A stretch of 42,439 bases of DNA. Source: Aurantimonas coralicida (GTDB taxonomy: Bacteria; Pseudomonadota; Alphaproteobacteria; Rhizobiales; Rhizobiaceae). The stretch lies in the NCBI GenBank assembly GCA_011050685.1, contig DRFF01000144.1, positions 1 to 42,439 on the forward strand. The letters are read 5' to 3'. The notes beneath the pieces are model-generated. The model did not search any database. It was not told the origin of the DNA and saw only the letters and a list, made by a program, of their open reading frames with translations. This document shows positions 6,902-13,580 of the stretch, piece after piece (the first letter of the stretch is position 1; each line of letters opens with the position of its first letter). The position numbers and the translations under genes are program-made.

Positions 6902-7663
6902 ATGGGCACGGCATTGTTTTTGGCCGGCTTTGTCGTCCTTCTCGTCGGCGCCATCTCTGTCATCAAGCCACTCACCATATTCAGAATCAGAAGCCGCAAG
7001 GACGGTGCGGTCGTTGCGCTGGCGGGGCTTCTGATGGTTAATTTCGGCGCGTTCTTACACGCCGCGAGCAGCCCGGAGACCGACGTCGCCGCGGTTGACG
7101 ACGCCGCCCTGGTTTCGACGGGCGCCGCGGAAGAGGCTCAGCGGGTGAAAGAAGCCGCGCGCGTCACGGAAGCCGAGCGCGTGGAACAAGCCCGGCGTGT
7201 CGAGGCGGCCAAGCGAGCGAAGGAGGCGGCGCGTCTGAAAGAAGCCGAACGCTTGAAAGAAGCCGCGCGCCTCGCGGAAGCCGAGCGCCTGGAAGAGGCC
7301 AAGCCCGTGAGGGAAGCCCGGGGCGTGAAAGAAGCCAAGCACATCGAAAACTTGGAGATGGAGGCTGAAGAGGCAGCGAAAAAGGCGAAACAAGAACGAG
7401 CGGCTGCGCTGCCCCAGGGGATCGACCTCACACCGGGGGTAAAACGGACTCTGGCCGGGGTCATCGATTCGGGCGGCTATAACTGCCCCTCGGTAACGGT
7501 GGCCTATCCGGACAGGGAGACCAATCGCGGCAGGGCCATTCGCGTGTTTTGCGGCCCGCTCGGCAAAGACCTGCTTTTATGGGAATACCGCGTAACCCGC
7601 CGGCCCAATGGCCTTTACTTGGTCAACCCCTGCGGCTTCTGGAGTTGCAAGCCAGCCAACTGA
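6902..7663 (+). CDS. Membrane-anchored hexapeptide-repeat coiled-coil protein
   Basis: The 253-residue product has two hydrophobic segments (about residues 4-24 and 36-54). A helical region follows with 11 tandem hexapeptides of pattern R(V/L)xEAx at residues 81-146. The last 80 residues form a small domain containing Cys195, Cys217, Cys244 and Cys249. The repeats are encoded by an 18-base tandem repeat at about 7142-7339. It follows the repressor by 12 bases and is probably co-transcribed, so it should be made in the lysogen. Superinfection exclusion or another lysogenic-conversion role is plausible but unproven. I do not recognise the C-terminal domain. Confidence 0.65.
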   Translation: MGTALFLAGFVVLLVGAISVIKPLTIFRIRSRKDGAVVALAGLLMVNFGAFLHAASSPETDVAAVDDAALVSTGAAEEAQRVKEAARVTEAERVEQARRVEAAKRAKEAARLKEAERLKEAARLAEAERLEEAKPVREARGVKEAKHIENLEMEAEEAAKKAKQERAAALPQGIDLTPGVKRTLAGVIDSGGYNCPSVTVAYPDRETNRGRAIRVFCGPLGKDLLLWEYRVTRRPNGLYLVNPCGFWSCKPAN

Positions 7664-7743
7664 GAGGCGCGCCGGCGCCGGCGCGGGTTATCCCCAGCGC
7701 ACCGATGCCCGAATGTTCCTAGCGGATTTTTCCGAAATCGCAC

Positions 7744-7772
7744 TTGACGTTTCGGAAATTTCCCCCTACCCT
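7744..7772 (+). promoter_or_regulatory. Promoter of HNH-excisionase-integrase operon
   Basis: TTGACG (7744-7749) is followed by a 17-base spacer and TACCCT (7767-7772). The -10 is weak, which would suit a regulated promoter. The spacer contains the same GGAAATTTCC palindrome as the leftward promoter, at a near-identical position. Confidence 0.55.
7754..7763. promoter_or_regulatory. Operator site 3, GGAAATTTCC palindrome
   Basis: This is a third exact copy of the operator, with TCGG before it. A degenerate copy lies at 7728-7740. It implies that the same repressor controls the integration operon. Confidence 0.65.
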
Positions 7773-7835
7773 CCCCCTCGCTAATTCACCCGGCGTGGCT
7801 CCCAACCAATCCCAGGCCTACTGCAAGGACCCACC

Positions 7836-8249
7836 ATGTTCGCTCCCGAGTGCCGGCGCCGCCCCACCAAGGCTATCCAGGCGGCCGTACTCAAGCGGCA
7901 GCGGCATCTCTGCAACGCCTGCGGCCGGCCCTTCTCCGAATGCGGGTCGGTCGAATGGGATCACTGGCAGGCCCTGAGCCTGGGCGGGAACAACGGCCCG
8001 GGCAACTGGCAGGCCTTGGGGCGCCCGTGCCACAGGACCAAATCGGCGCGCGATCTTGGCATGAAGGCCAAGGCCGAGCGGATTGCCCGCAAGCTGGCCG
8101 GGGCCTGGCCCAAGGCCGCACGTCCCCTCAAGGGCCGCGGCTTCGACAAGCGGTTTATCCAGCCGCTGATCGGCCGCCCCTATCTCAAGGCCCAGTATAT
8201 CGACGGCTCGGGAGTCGAGCGGGAAAGCAAGCGAAGGAACCCACAATGA
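7836..8249 (+). CDS. HNH endonuclease (phage type)
   Basis: The 137-residue product has a zinc-binding CxxC at residues 26-29 (CNACG), the DH pair at 42-43 (WDHWQALSLGG), an Asn in GPGNW at 57 and the final His in PCHRTKSARD at 66. Together these make a complete HNH motif. The basic C-terminal half probably binds DNA. It is the first gene of the rightward integrase operon, and its stop overlaps the next start by 4 bases. HNH proteins near terminase aid packaging in some phages; here the distance to terminase makes that less certain. Confidence 0.85.
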   Translation: MFAPECRRRPTKAIQAAVLKRQRHLCNACGRPFSECGSVEWDHWQALSLGGNNGPGNWQALGRPCHRTKSARDLGMKAKAERIARKLAGAWPKAARPLKGRGFDKRFIQPLIGRPYLKAQYIDGSGVERESKRRNPQ

Positions 8250-8554
8250 CAATCTCATTCAAGGCCAGCAAGGAGGACGCCGCGATCATCGAGCGGATCG
8301 CCGAGCGCGCTTTCAAGTTCGCCGAAGATGCCGAGATACCGGCCGACAAGCTCGACTTCTTGATGGACGTGACGGCCGCCCATTGCAACGGCTGCCCGCT
8401 TGATCTCGACCGCTTGTTGGCCGGGCCAGACAGCGACTTCACCGATGACGTATTCGGGATTCGGCGTCATCTGAACCGCGAGAGCGGCGAGTTGGAGGAC
8501 TGTTTCCTGCCCCGCTACGCCACGCTGCCGGCGGACAAGGTAGCCGTCGCATGA
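8246..8554 (+). CDS. Hypothetical phage protein, DUF6874-like (102 aa)
   Basis: The ATG at 8246 sits in an ATGA overlap with the HNH stop. The product begins MTISFKASKEDAAIIERIAERA and contains LDFLMDVTAAHCNGCPLDLDRLLA and DVFGIRRHLNRE. This is a conserved pattern I associate with the small phage family DUF6874; the family number is from memory. The function is unknown. The stop overlaps the start of the next gene by 4 bases. Confidence 0.7.
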   Translation: MTISFKASKEDAAIIERIAERAFKFAEDAEIPADKLDFLMDVTAAHCNGCPLDLDRLLAGPDSDFTDDVFGIRRHLNRESGELEDCFLPRYATLPADKVAVA

Positions 8555-8865
8555 CCCCCTCCCCGTCCGGCGGTGACGTATCCACGCCGCCGGCAACCCA
8601 GGCGGCGGGCGCCGCACCTGTGCCGCTACCGGCGTCCGCCGCCGCACTTCCCCCCGCCGTCAGCGCCGAGATCGTCCGCCTGGCCGACGCCGGCATGGGC
8701 CCCGATGCCCTCGGCGCCAAGTTCCGCCTGGCGTATAAGGTCCTCAACCGCATCGTCACGCGCGAGCGCAAGCGCCGCGCCGACGCCTGGGCCAGGGGCG
8801 GGCCCAGCCTCGGCTGGGCCGAGCGGCGGGCGTTCGACGGCGCAGAAATAGATCCCGAAGCCTGA
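8551..8865 (+). CDS. Hypothetical protein with HTH-like C-terminal half (104 aa)
   Basis: The N-terminal 38 residues are a low-complexity Ala/Pro linker. Residues 39-80 (VSAEIVRLADAGMGPDALGAKFRLAYKVLNRIVTRERK) look like a helix-turn-helix followed by a basic helix. ATGA coupling to the gene before and a 6-base gap to the excisionase place it in the integration operon. A DNA-binding accessory role is inferred. Confidence 0.55.
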   Translation: MTPSPSGGDVSTPPATQAAGAAPVPLPASAAALPPAVSAEIVRLADAGMGPDALGAKFRLAYKVLNRIVTRERKRRADAWARGGPSLGWAERRAFDGAEIDPEA

Positions 8866-8871
8866 AACCCG

Positions 8872-9270
8872 ATGACCCCGCGCGCCGTCGAGCTGCTGAC
8901 CATGAAGGACCTGGCCGCCGCCTGGCAGGTCAAGCTATCGACCGCCTACGGCTACGTCGCCGAGGTCGTGCGCGACTTTCCCGAGCGCGAGTGGTATAAC
9001 CCGGGCCGCCGCGGGCGCCGTTTCACGCCCGCCCAGGCCCGTGCCATCACGGAGCAAGTATGGGGTTCACCGTCTACCCACCCGGCACCCGCAAGGGCAA
9101 CCGGCACTGGCTCGCCCGGGTCTATCTCGGAACCGAGGAGTGGGAGTTCGTCCTCGAAGCGGCACGGGACCGCCGAGCTGCGCGATGCCTTGCAGGGGAA
9201 TTCGAGGCCGCCAAGCGCCTCGGTCATCGCGTTCCCGCGCCGGCGCCACCCAAGACCTTCGCCGAGATAG
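8872..9270 (+). CDS. xis: Excisionase-like HTH protein overlapping integrase
   Basis: Residues 1-65 (LLTMKDLAAAWQVKLSTAYGYVAEV... GRRGRRFTPAQARAITEQV) fit a MerR/AlpA-like winged-helix of the type used by phage excisionases. The remaining 67 residues are low-complexity, rich in Ser, Pro and Arg. They are encoded in a second frame over the first 211 bases of the integrase gene. Xis overlapping int is known from lambda. The C-terminal tail may have little function and be shaped by the integrase frame. The assignment rests on fold and position. Confidence 0.6.
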   Translation: MTPRAVELLTMKDLAAAWQVKLSTAYGYVAEVVRDFPEREWYNPGRRGRRFTPAQARAITEQVWGSPSTHPAPARATGTGSPGSISEPRSGSSSSKRHGTAELRDALQGNSRPPSASVIAFPRRRHPRPSPR

Positions 9271-10100
9271 CCGCGCGCTACCGCGCCGCGCGCCGTCCGG
9301 GCCGGGACGAGCGCCGCTACATCGCCCGCCTCGAGGACCTGCTCGGCGCCCGCCCCGTGGCTGATCTCACCGCCGCCGACATCCACGCCGCCGCCCACGT
9401 CCTCTATCCGAACGCCAAGGCCGCCACCAAGAACCGCCAGGTCGTGGCCCCCGCCGCCGCCATCCTCCACTTCGGTTCCGAGAACTGGCCGGCGCTCTGC
9501 CCGTACCTCACCATCCGCCGCCTAAAGGAGGCCGAGCCGGAGCGCCCGCGCCCCTCTCCGCAAGCGGTCGCGGCGCTGTTGCGCGCCGCCGAGGGCGACG
9601 TCGAGGACTGGCTGGTCCTGGTCCTGCACCAGGGCTGGCGCGTCGGCGAGACGCTCTCGCTCAAAGTCCGCCATCTGCGCCTGGCCGATCGCCAGGCCGA
9701 CGTCTGGATCCCCAAGTCGCGCGCCTGGAAGGCGATCGAGCTGCACGCCCGGACCCGGGCCATGCTGCGCCGGCGGGTCAAGAATCTTGATCCCGACGAT
9801 TACGTCTTCCCCTGGCGCCGGCGCCAGCGCCTCTACGACGACCTCAAGCCGGTGTGTGCGGCGGCCGGGGTCTATTTCACCCCGCACATGGCGCGCCGCC
9901 TGTTCGCCGGCGACCTGGACCAGGCCCTGGTCACGGCGCGCGGCATCAAGGACGCCGGCACCTGGCTGTCCGAGAAGTCGATCGCCGCCTACATCGCCAC
10001 CGACGCCCGCCACGCGCGCCGCGTGATCGGCCTGCTGCCGGCGCGCACGGCGGCCAAGACCCGGGGAGGAACCCGGGGCAAGCGCCGTAAATCGAGTTAA
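9060..10100 (+). CDS. int: Tyrosine-family site-specific integrase
   Basis: The 346-residue protein has an N-terminal arm-binding segment (FTVYPPGTRKGNRHWLARVY), a core-binding SAM-like domain (about 65-150) and a catalytic domain. Catalytic residues visible are Arg194 (GWRVGE), Lys219 or Lys224, His276 and Arg279 (HMAR), Trp302 in the usual His/Trp position, and the nucleophile Tyr311 (IAAYIA). It would integrate and, with Xis, excise the phage genome. The tail is basic (KTRGGTRGKRRK). Transcription comes from the operator-bearing promoter at 7744. Three decamer repeats run through its stop codon. Confidence 0.92.
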   Translation: MGFTVYPPGTRKGNRHWLARVYLGTEEWEFVLEAARDRRAARCLAGEFEAAKRLGHRVPAPAPPKTFAEIAARYRAARRPGRDERRYIARLEDLLGARPVADLTAADIHAAAHVLYPNAKAATKNRQVVAPAAAILHFGSENWPALCPYLTIRRLKEAEPERPRPSPQAVAALLRAAEGDVEDWLVLVLHQGWRVGETLSLKVRHLRLADRQADVWIPKSRAWKAIELHARTRAMLRRRVKNLDPDDYVFPWRRRQRLYDDLKPVCAAAGVYFTPHMARRLFAGDLDQALVTARGIKDAGTWLSEKSIAAYIATDARHARRVIGLLPARTAAKTRGGTRGKRRKSS

Positions 10101-10300
10101 ATCAACTTAAATCAACAATGGCGTTCGCCCCGTCCCAGGGTGAGGGGGAGGGTTGATTTTCTTCTCGTTTCCTTCGCGCGGCAGCACTAAGTCCTTGTAA
10201 ATCTTTACAATCGTCCGATCCGCGCGGACCGTCGGATTCCGGCTGGTTCCGCCTGGTTCCGGTTCGTTCCGGGTGTTACCCGGGGAGACCCGGGGAGGAT
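10060..10300. repeat. Repeat-rich region after integrase, candidate attP
   Basis: Three tandem decamers related to TAAATCAACT occupy 10088-10117, with an inverted GTTGATT near 10153. At 10231-10280, TTCC recurs every 10 bases four times and is followed by TACC one step later. The motif ACCCGGGGAGGA occurs near 10060 and again near 10285. Helically phased short repeats beside int resemble integrase arm sites. No core site can be identified without the bacterial junction. No gene is seen in 10101-10386. Confidence 0.45.
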
Positions 10301-10322
10301 GTTCGCGGGCCGTTCCGCGCAC

Positions 10323-10364
10323 AAAAAAAGCGCCCGCCATAGCCCGTTAGGGCGACGGCGGGCG
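10323..10364 (-). terminator. Rho-independent terminator of the late operon
   Basis: On the minus strand an 8-bp GC stem (10331-10338 with 10357-10364), containing an inner 4-bp hairpin, is followed by seven T residues (10329-10323). It lies 22 bases beyond the last late gene and faces the end of the integrase operon. Confidence 0.85.
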
Positions 10365-10386
10365 GGTCGGCAGGTCGTGTACTAGG

Positions 10387-11325
10387 TCAGATGACCGACG
10401 GCGGCGGGTCGAGGAACTCGCCGGCCAGGGCGGCGCGGATCAGGCCGTGGTTGCCCGCGTGGCGGTAGGTGTACCAGTGGTCGGCCCATTTCTTCGGGTT
10501 GTCGCCTTGGAGGTGCCACGTATGGATGGCCCCCCAAAGCTGGACCTCCGGGTCGTCGAGCGCGATGTCGATCCAGTTGTCGGGCGCGCCAGATCCCAGG
10601 CCCCGGAGGCCGTCCAGGCCGATCGGCGCGCCTTGGCCGGAGACCGGCGCGAAGGCGGTGTCGAGCTTGGCGAGGACATCGTCGGCCGCGACCACCAGGT
10701 TGACGAAGCGGATGTGGCTATTTGCCCTCGCGCGGAGGCCCGCGGGCACGGCGAACTCGGCGCCGTTCATGAACACCACGTTTTTCACCGGCAACGCGGT
10801 GTCGGCCCCCAGGGCCTCGATGACGACCCGGGAGCCCAAGGAATGGCACAGGACATCCACCGGCCCGCCGAGGCGGCGCAGCATGACGCTAAGCGCCGGC
10901 CCGGCCGCCTCGGCCAGGTCCCAGGCATAGCGGTAGCGGTTCCAGCGCCCGTGGCGCCAGGCGCCCAGCACCCCGCGCAGGCCCAGCGGCACCGAGTACC
11001 AGCCGAAGCCGAGGCCCGGGCAGCGGCCCTTTGGTTCGGGCCGGTCGAGCTGGCCAACCCTCAAGCGGGCGGGCATGAGGTCGCGGCGCCAGCGGGCGAA
11101 GCTGCCGGCCCCGCCCAAGGGCCCCCGATGGTGCGGGTTATCGCGCGAGCGCGCCCGCGGGTCGTAGCCGAAACCATGGACCAGAACCACCGGCCGGCCG
11201 GTCTCGCCGCCCAGGCGCAGGGCCAGCCAGGCGAAGGCCTCGGGCGCCCAACCGTGGATTACCGGCCGCCCGTCGCGATCGAGCGCGTGGACCCGGCCGT
11301 CCAGGAACGAGACGCCAGGGGTCAT
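10387..11325 (-). CDS. Alpha/beta hydrolase (lipase/esterase-like), last gene of lysis cassette
   Basis: The start at ATG 11325 overlaps the lipoprotein stop by 4 bases. The 312-residue product has an oxyanion-loop HGFG at residues 50-53. Its nucleophile elbow is CHSLGS around Ser162, where Cys replaces the first Gly of GxSxG. Acidic Asp215/216 and His293 (GNHG) are candidate triad members. No signal peptide is evident. It ends the late operon after lysin, holin candidate and lipoprotein, so a role in outer-membrane disruption or another lysis step, analogous to but not homologous with LysB, is possible. A moron function is the alternative. Confidence 0.75.
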   Translation of the reverse strand: MTPGVSFLDGRVHALDRDGRPVIHGWAPEAFAWLALRLGGETGRPVVLVHGFGYDPRARSRDNPHHRGPLGGAGSFARWRRDLMPARLRVGQLDRPEPKGRCPGLGFGWYSVPLGLRGVLGAWRHGRWNRYRYAWDLAEAAGPALSVMLRRLGGPVDVLCHSLGSRVVIEALGADTALPVKNVVFMNGAEFAVPAGLRARANSHIRFVNLVVAADDVLAKLDTAFAPVSGQGAPIGLDGLRGLGSGAPDNWIDIALDDPEVQLWGAIHTWHLQGDNPKKWADHWYTYRHAGNHGLIRAALAGEFLDPPPSVI

Positions 11326-11621
11326 TCGGGCGCCCTCAGAAGCTCGCCCAGCTCGCGCAGCGCGCGGACGTCGTCGGCGGTCACCGGGCGCTCCCACTGG
11401 CCGCCGCAGAGCACGTCGATGGCGCGCTGCTCGGGTTCGTTATTGACCCGGTGATAGGCACCGATCGACATGGCGCAGAGCGAGGCCTTGAGCACTCCGG
11501 CCTCGATATCCTTGGCCTGGCGGGCGTGCTCGATGCCGGCGGTCAGCGCCGCTCGTTGCGCCGTCGAGCAACCGGCGAGCAGAAGCAACGCCGCCAAGGC
11601 GGCGAGGAAAGTTTTTTTCAT
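11322..11621 (-). CDS. Small lipoprotein of the lysis cassette (o-spanin candidate)
   Basis: The 99-residue product has a lipoprotein signal, MKKTFLAALAALLLLAGC, with lipobox LLAGC and Cys18 as the lipidated residue. The mature part is about 80 residues and helical. Its start lies in an ATGA overlap with a 43-residue membrane protein gene. In phage lysis cassettes such a pair could form a spanin; the usual long periplasmic coiled coil is missing, so this is tentative. Confidence 0.65.
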   Translation of the reverse strand: MKKTFLAALAALLLLAGCSTAQRAALTAGIEHARQAKDIEAGVLKASLCAMSIGAYHRVNNEPEQRAIDVLCGGQWERPVTADDVRALRELGELLRAPE

Positions 11622-11749
11622 TCCATACCCCCGGTCACGAACTCGGCCACGGTGGCGAACAGGTCTTGCGCAACCTCGGGCCCGAAGGCCCAGGCCGCGC
11701 CCAGCAGGAACGCACCGGCGAGCACGCCGGCGATCAGCTTGGCTTTCAT
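11618..11749 (-). CDS. Single-membrane-span protein of the lysis cassette (43 aa)
   Basis: ATG 11749 is preceded by AGGAG at a 6-base spacing. The product begins MKAKLIAGVLAGAFLLGAAWAFGP, a single N-terminal hydrophobic helix or signal anchor, followed by an amphipathic stretch ending in GGME. It lies between the SleB lysin and the lipoprotein and is coupled to the latter. It could be a holin partner, antiholin or i-spanin-like element; the sequence does not decide. Confidence 0.65.
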   Translation of the reverse strand: MKAKLIAGVLAGAFLLGAAWAFGPEVAQDLFATVAEFVTGGME

Positions 11750-11758
11750 GGGGAACTC

Positions 11759-12163
11759 CTAGTCGATGCCGCGATAGAAACGGTGACGGCCGATGGTCTC
11801 GTAGCTCTTGCCCCTGGCCCAGCGCGGCCGGACGCCAAGCGCGTGGTAGTGGCGCGCGCCGCCGGTCGGGTCGGGCGCGAGACCATGCGCGGCTTGTAAC
11901 GCGGCGATTACGCAGCGCGCAAAAACCGGGTCCGACAGATCGGCAGTCATCATGGCGAGTTGATTGGCATCGTTGGCGCGTGCGTTGTTCCAGCAGGAGA
12001 AGTGAATCGACTTGAGGCAGGCCGCGGCTAGGCCGCTGCGGGCGCGCTTGGCCCGGTTAACCACGACCCAAGCGACCGCCAGCTTGCCGAGGGCGCTCTC
12101 GCCCCGAGCTTCGCCATAGACCGTGCGCGCCAGTACCTCGATATCGGGTGCGGTGATCTTCAT
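11759..12163 (-). CDS. Endolysin, SleB/CwlJ-type cell wall hydrolase
   Basis: The 134-residue protein carries the SleB/CwlJ (Hydrolase_2) hallmark LARTVYGEARGE at residues 11-22, with Glu18 as the probable catalytic residue. AVAWVVVNRAKR follows, with further conserved elements in ACLKSIHFSCWN and GARHYHALG. Such enzymes cleave the peptidoglycan glycan strand. No signal peptide is present, so release would need a holin, consistent with the membrane protein genes on both sides. It overlaps its upstream neighbour by 5 bases. Confidence 0.85.
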   Translation of the reverse strand: MKITAPDIEVLARTVYGEARGESALGKLAVAWVVVNRAKRARSGLAAACLKSIHFSCWNNARANDANQLAMMTADLSDPVFARCVIAALQAAHGLAPDPTGGARHYHALGVRPRWARGKSYETIGRHRFYRGID

Positions 12164-12396
12164 CCGCCGATCCTCTCCCAGAACGCCGCGGCCAAACCGG
12201 CGAGTGCCAGCACGGTGGCACCGACCCAGCGCAGGACCCTGACCGTGGTGCGGCCGGCGGTCATCTGCTCGACCAGGCAGGCCTGGGTTTTTTCCATCTT
12301 GCCGATGCGCGCGTTGACGCCCTTGAGTTCGGTCTCGATCGCCGCCTTCAGCGCGGCCAGGCCGGCGTGCAGTTCGGCGAGCCCCGGTTCCCCCAT
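12160..12396 (-). CDS. Coiled-coil protein with C-terminal membrane span (holin candidate)
   Basis: The 78-residue product has a helical, coiled-coil-like first 50 residues (LAELHAGLAALKAAIETELKG...) and a single hydrophobic segment at about 55-73 (VLRWVGATVLALAGLAAAFW). This layout resembles hemolysin XhlA-type phage proteins. It overlaps the lysin start by 4 bases, which supports a holin role. Confidence 0.65.
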   Translation of the reverse strand: MGEPGLAELHAGLAALKAAIETELKGVNARIGKMEKTQACLVEQMTAGRTTVRVLRWVGATVLALAGLAAAFWERIGG

Positions 12397-12407
12397 GCCC
12401 GTCCCCG

Positions 12408-12760
12408 TTACAGCGCCATGTCGCGGCGCGGCGGCGGCACGGGCGCGGTCTTGTGGCGCCAGCCGTCGCCGGCGCCGACCAGGCAGGCCGTGCCGCCGGG
12501 CGCGGTCACGGTGATGGTCCAGGTGCCGGTTTCCGGGTTCTCGAAAACCTCGACCAGCGCGCCGGCCGAGGAGACGCCCCAGGCGCTTACCGCCTCGCCG
12601 TACTTGCTTGCCAGGTGCTCGACGACCTTGTGGCGCAGATCGCAGACCGTTTGTTCGCCCCGGGCCGGGCCCGAAAACGCAAGCGCCGCCCCCGCTGCCA
12701 GTAATGCGGCGGCAAGAATCAACGAAGCCGCCCGCAGGCGGCTCAGGGAAAATTTCGCAT
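12408..12760 (-). CDS. Secreted protein of unknown function, apparently read by a -1 frameshift
   Basis: A strong AGGGGAGAG lies 3 bases before ATG 12760, but that frame stops after five codons (MRNFP). Slipping back one base on the in-phase heptamer A AAT TTT gives MRNFSLSRLRAASLILAAAL, a good signal peptide. The conserved-looking EQTVCDLRHKVVEHLASKYGEAV... WTITVTAPGGTACLV domain then runs to 12408. The mature domain resembles a widespread alphaproteobacterial secreted protein. The frame can also be entered at a GTG at 12827 or a TTG within the leader, but neither has such a ribosome binding site. A missing T in the sequence is the simple alternative. Confidence 0.6.
12724..12760 (-). promoter_or_regulatory. 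Putative -1 ribosomal frameshift signal
   Basis: The heptamer AAATTTT is in phase as X XXY YYZ four codons into the ORF. It is followed after 5 bases (CCCTG) by a 7-bp hairpin, AGCCGCC-TGCG-GGCGGCT. The in-frame stop TGA lies within this spacer. Confidence 0.55.
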
Positions 12761-12774
12761 GATCTCTCCCCTGG

Positions 12775-12831
12775 TTAGGGTTGGGTGACGATCTCGAAGA
12801 AGGTGACGGTCCAGTCGATGGTCCCACTCAT
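12775..12831 (-). CDS. Possible 18-aa leader-like ORF
   Basis: ATG 12831 overlaps the LamG gene stop by 4 bases and encodes MSGTIDWTVTFFEIVTQP. The only support is the coupled overlap and the otherwise unexplained space. It could be a coupling peptide for the frameshifted gene downstream. Confidence 0.35.
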   Translation of the reverse strand: MSGTIDWTVTFFEIVTQP

Positions 12832-13571
12832 TGACGCGGAAAGGCTTCTGTCGGAACGGTGTAGCCACTGTCGCTGGCGTAACGGGCGACGCCGACCGTG
12901 TACCGGAGGTCGTCGATATGCCCATCAAAATCAGTGCCGACCTCGAGCACCCGCGTTGAATCATGCAAGGTGGTGGCCTGAGTATGTTTCGCGAGGAAAA
13001 CTCCGTCGCGATAAATTCTAATTACACCGCCAGAATCCCGGTCGCTCGCGACGTGATACCACTGGTCGACATTCCAAGTGAGTGTCCCCGAAAGCAGCGT
13101 CGAGGTTGTCGTGTTGCCAGTCGTCGAAGTCCGCAAACTGATTTGAGTTCCAGTCGCATGTGTCCCAAATGAAATGGAGCGCTGCACACTTGACCACTGT
13201 TCTAAAAAGACGACGTTTACACCAGGCACGGACGCTGGGCGAAGCCAGGCATCGATCGTGTATTCACCCGACCCTATGGCAAAATCCGCATCGTCATCCC
13301 AGTGAACCGCATCCCCGTCGCCATCCAACAAAAGCGAGGCGCTGCCCCATTTTTGCTGCGCCTGGTCGAGTTGCGCATTCTCGATGAAGGAATTTAACAC
13401 GGCCGCGTTGTCGCTTTCGTCGGCTGTGATGGTCGCCCCGTCGACGCCGTTGAAACCGAGCAATAACTTAACGCTGGCAAAGTCGGGGTCGGTGACCGGC
13501 GGGTTTCCGGGAATAGCCTGGCCCCGCGCTTTCGCCGCTGAAAAGCCAGCCAAGTTGGTCAATCGCAGCAT
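12828..13571 (-). CDS. LamG/concanavalin A-like tail fibre or appendage protein
   Basis: The 247-residue protein contains a laminin-G-like jelly-roll domain from about residue 33: VKLLLGFNGVDGAT, GSASLLLDGDGDAVHW, YTIDAWLRPAS, WYHVASDRDSGGVIRIYRDG and HIDDLRYTVGVARY. This is the typical order of LamG_3 strands. Such domains bind carbohydrates and are common in phage tail appendages. It is the last fibre-type gene before the lysis cassette, so host-surface recognition is the likely job. Confidence 0.8.
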   Translation of the reverse strand: MLRLTNLAGFSAAKARGQAIPGNPPVTDPDFASVKLLLGFNGVDGATITADESDNAAVLNSFIENAQLDQAQQKWGSASLLLDGDGDAVHWDDDADFAIGSGEYTIDAWLRPASVPGVNVVFLEQWSSVQRSISFGTHATGTQISLRTSTTGNTTTSTLLSGTLTWNVDQWYHVASDRDSGGVIRIYRDGVFLAKHTQATTLHDSTRVLEVGTDFDGHIDDLRYTVGVARYASDSGYTVPTEAFPRQ

Positions 13572-13580
13572 GCCGGTCTC

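Larger units (their letters stand above)
7664..7835. other. Intergenic region upstream of the integrase operon
   Basis: No gene is seen in these 172 bases. They contain a partial operator (TTTTTCCGAAATC, 7728-7740), the promoter listed separately, and a C/T-rich stretch leading to the HNH gene. Confidence 0.6.
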
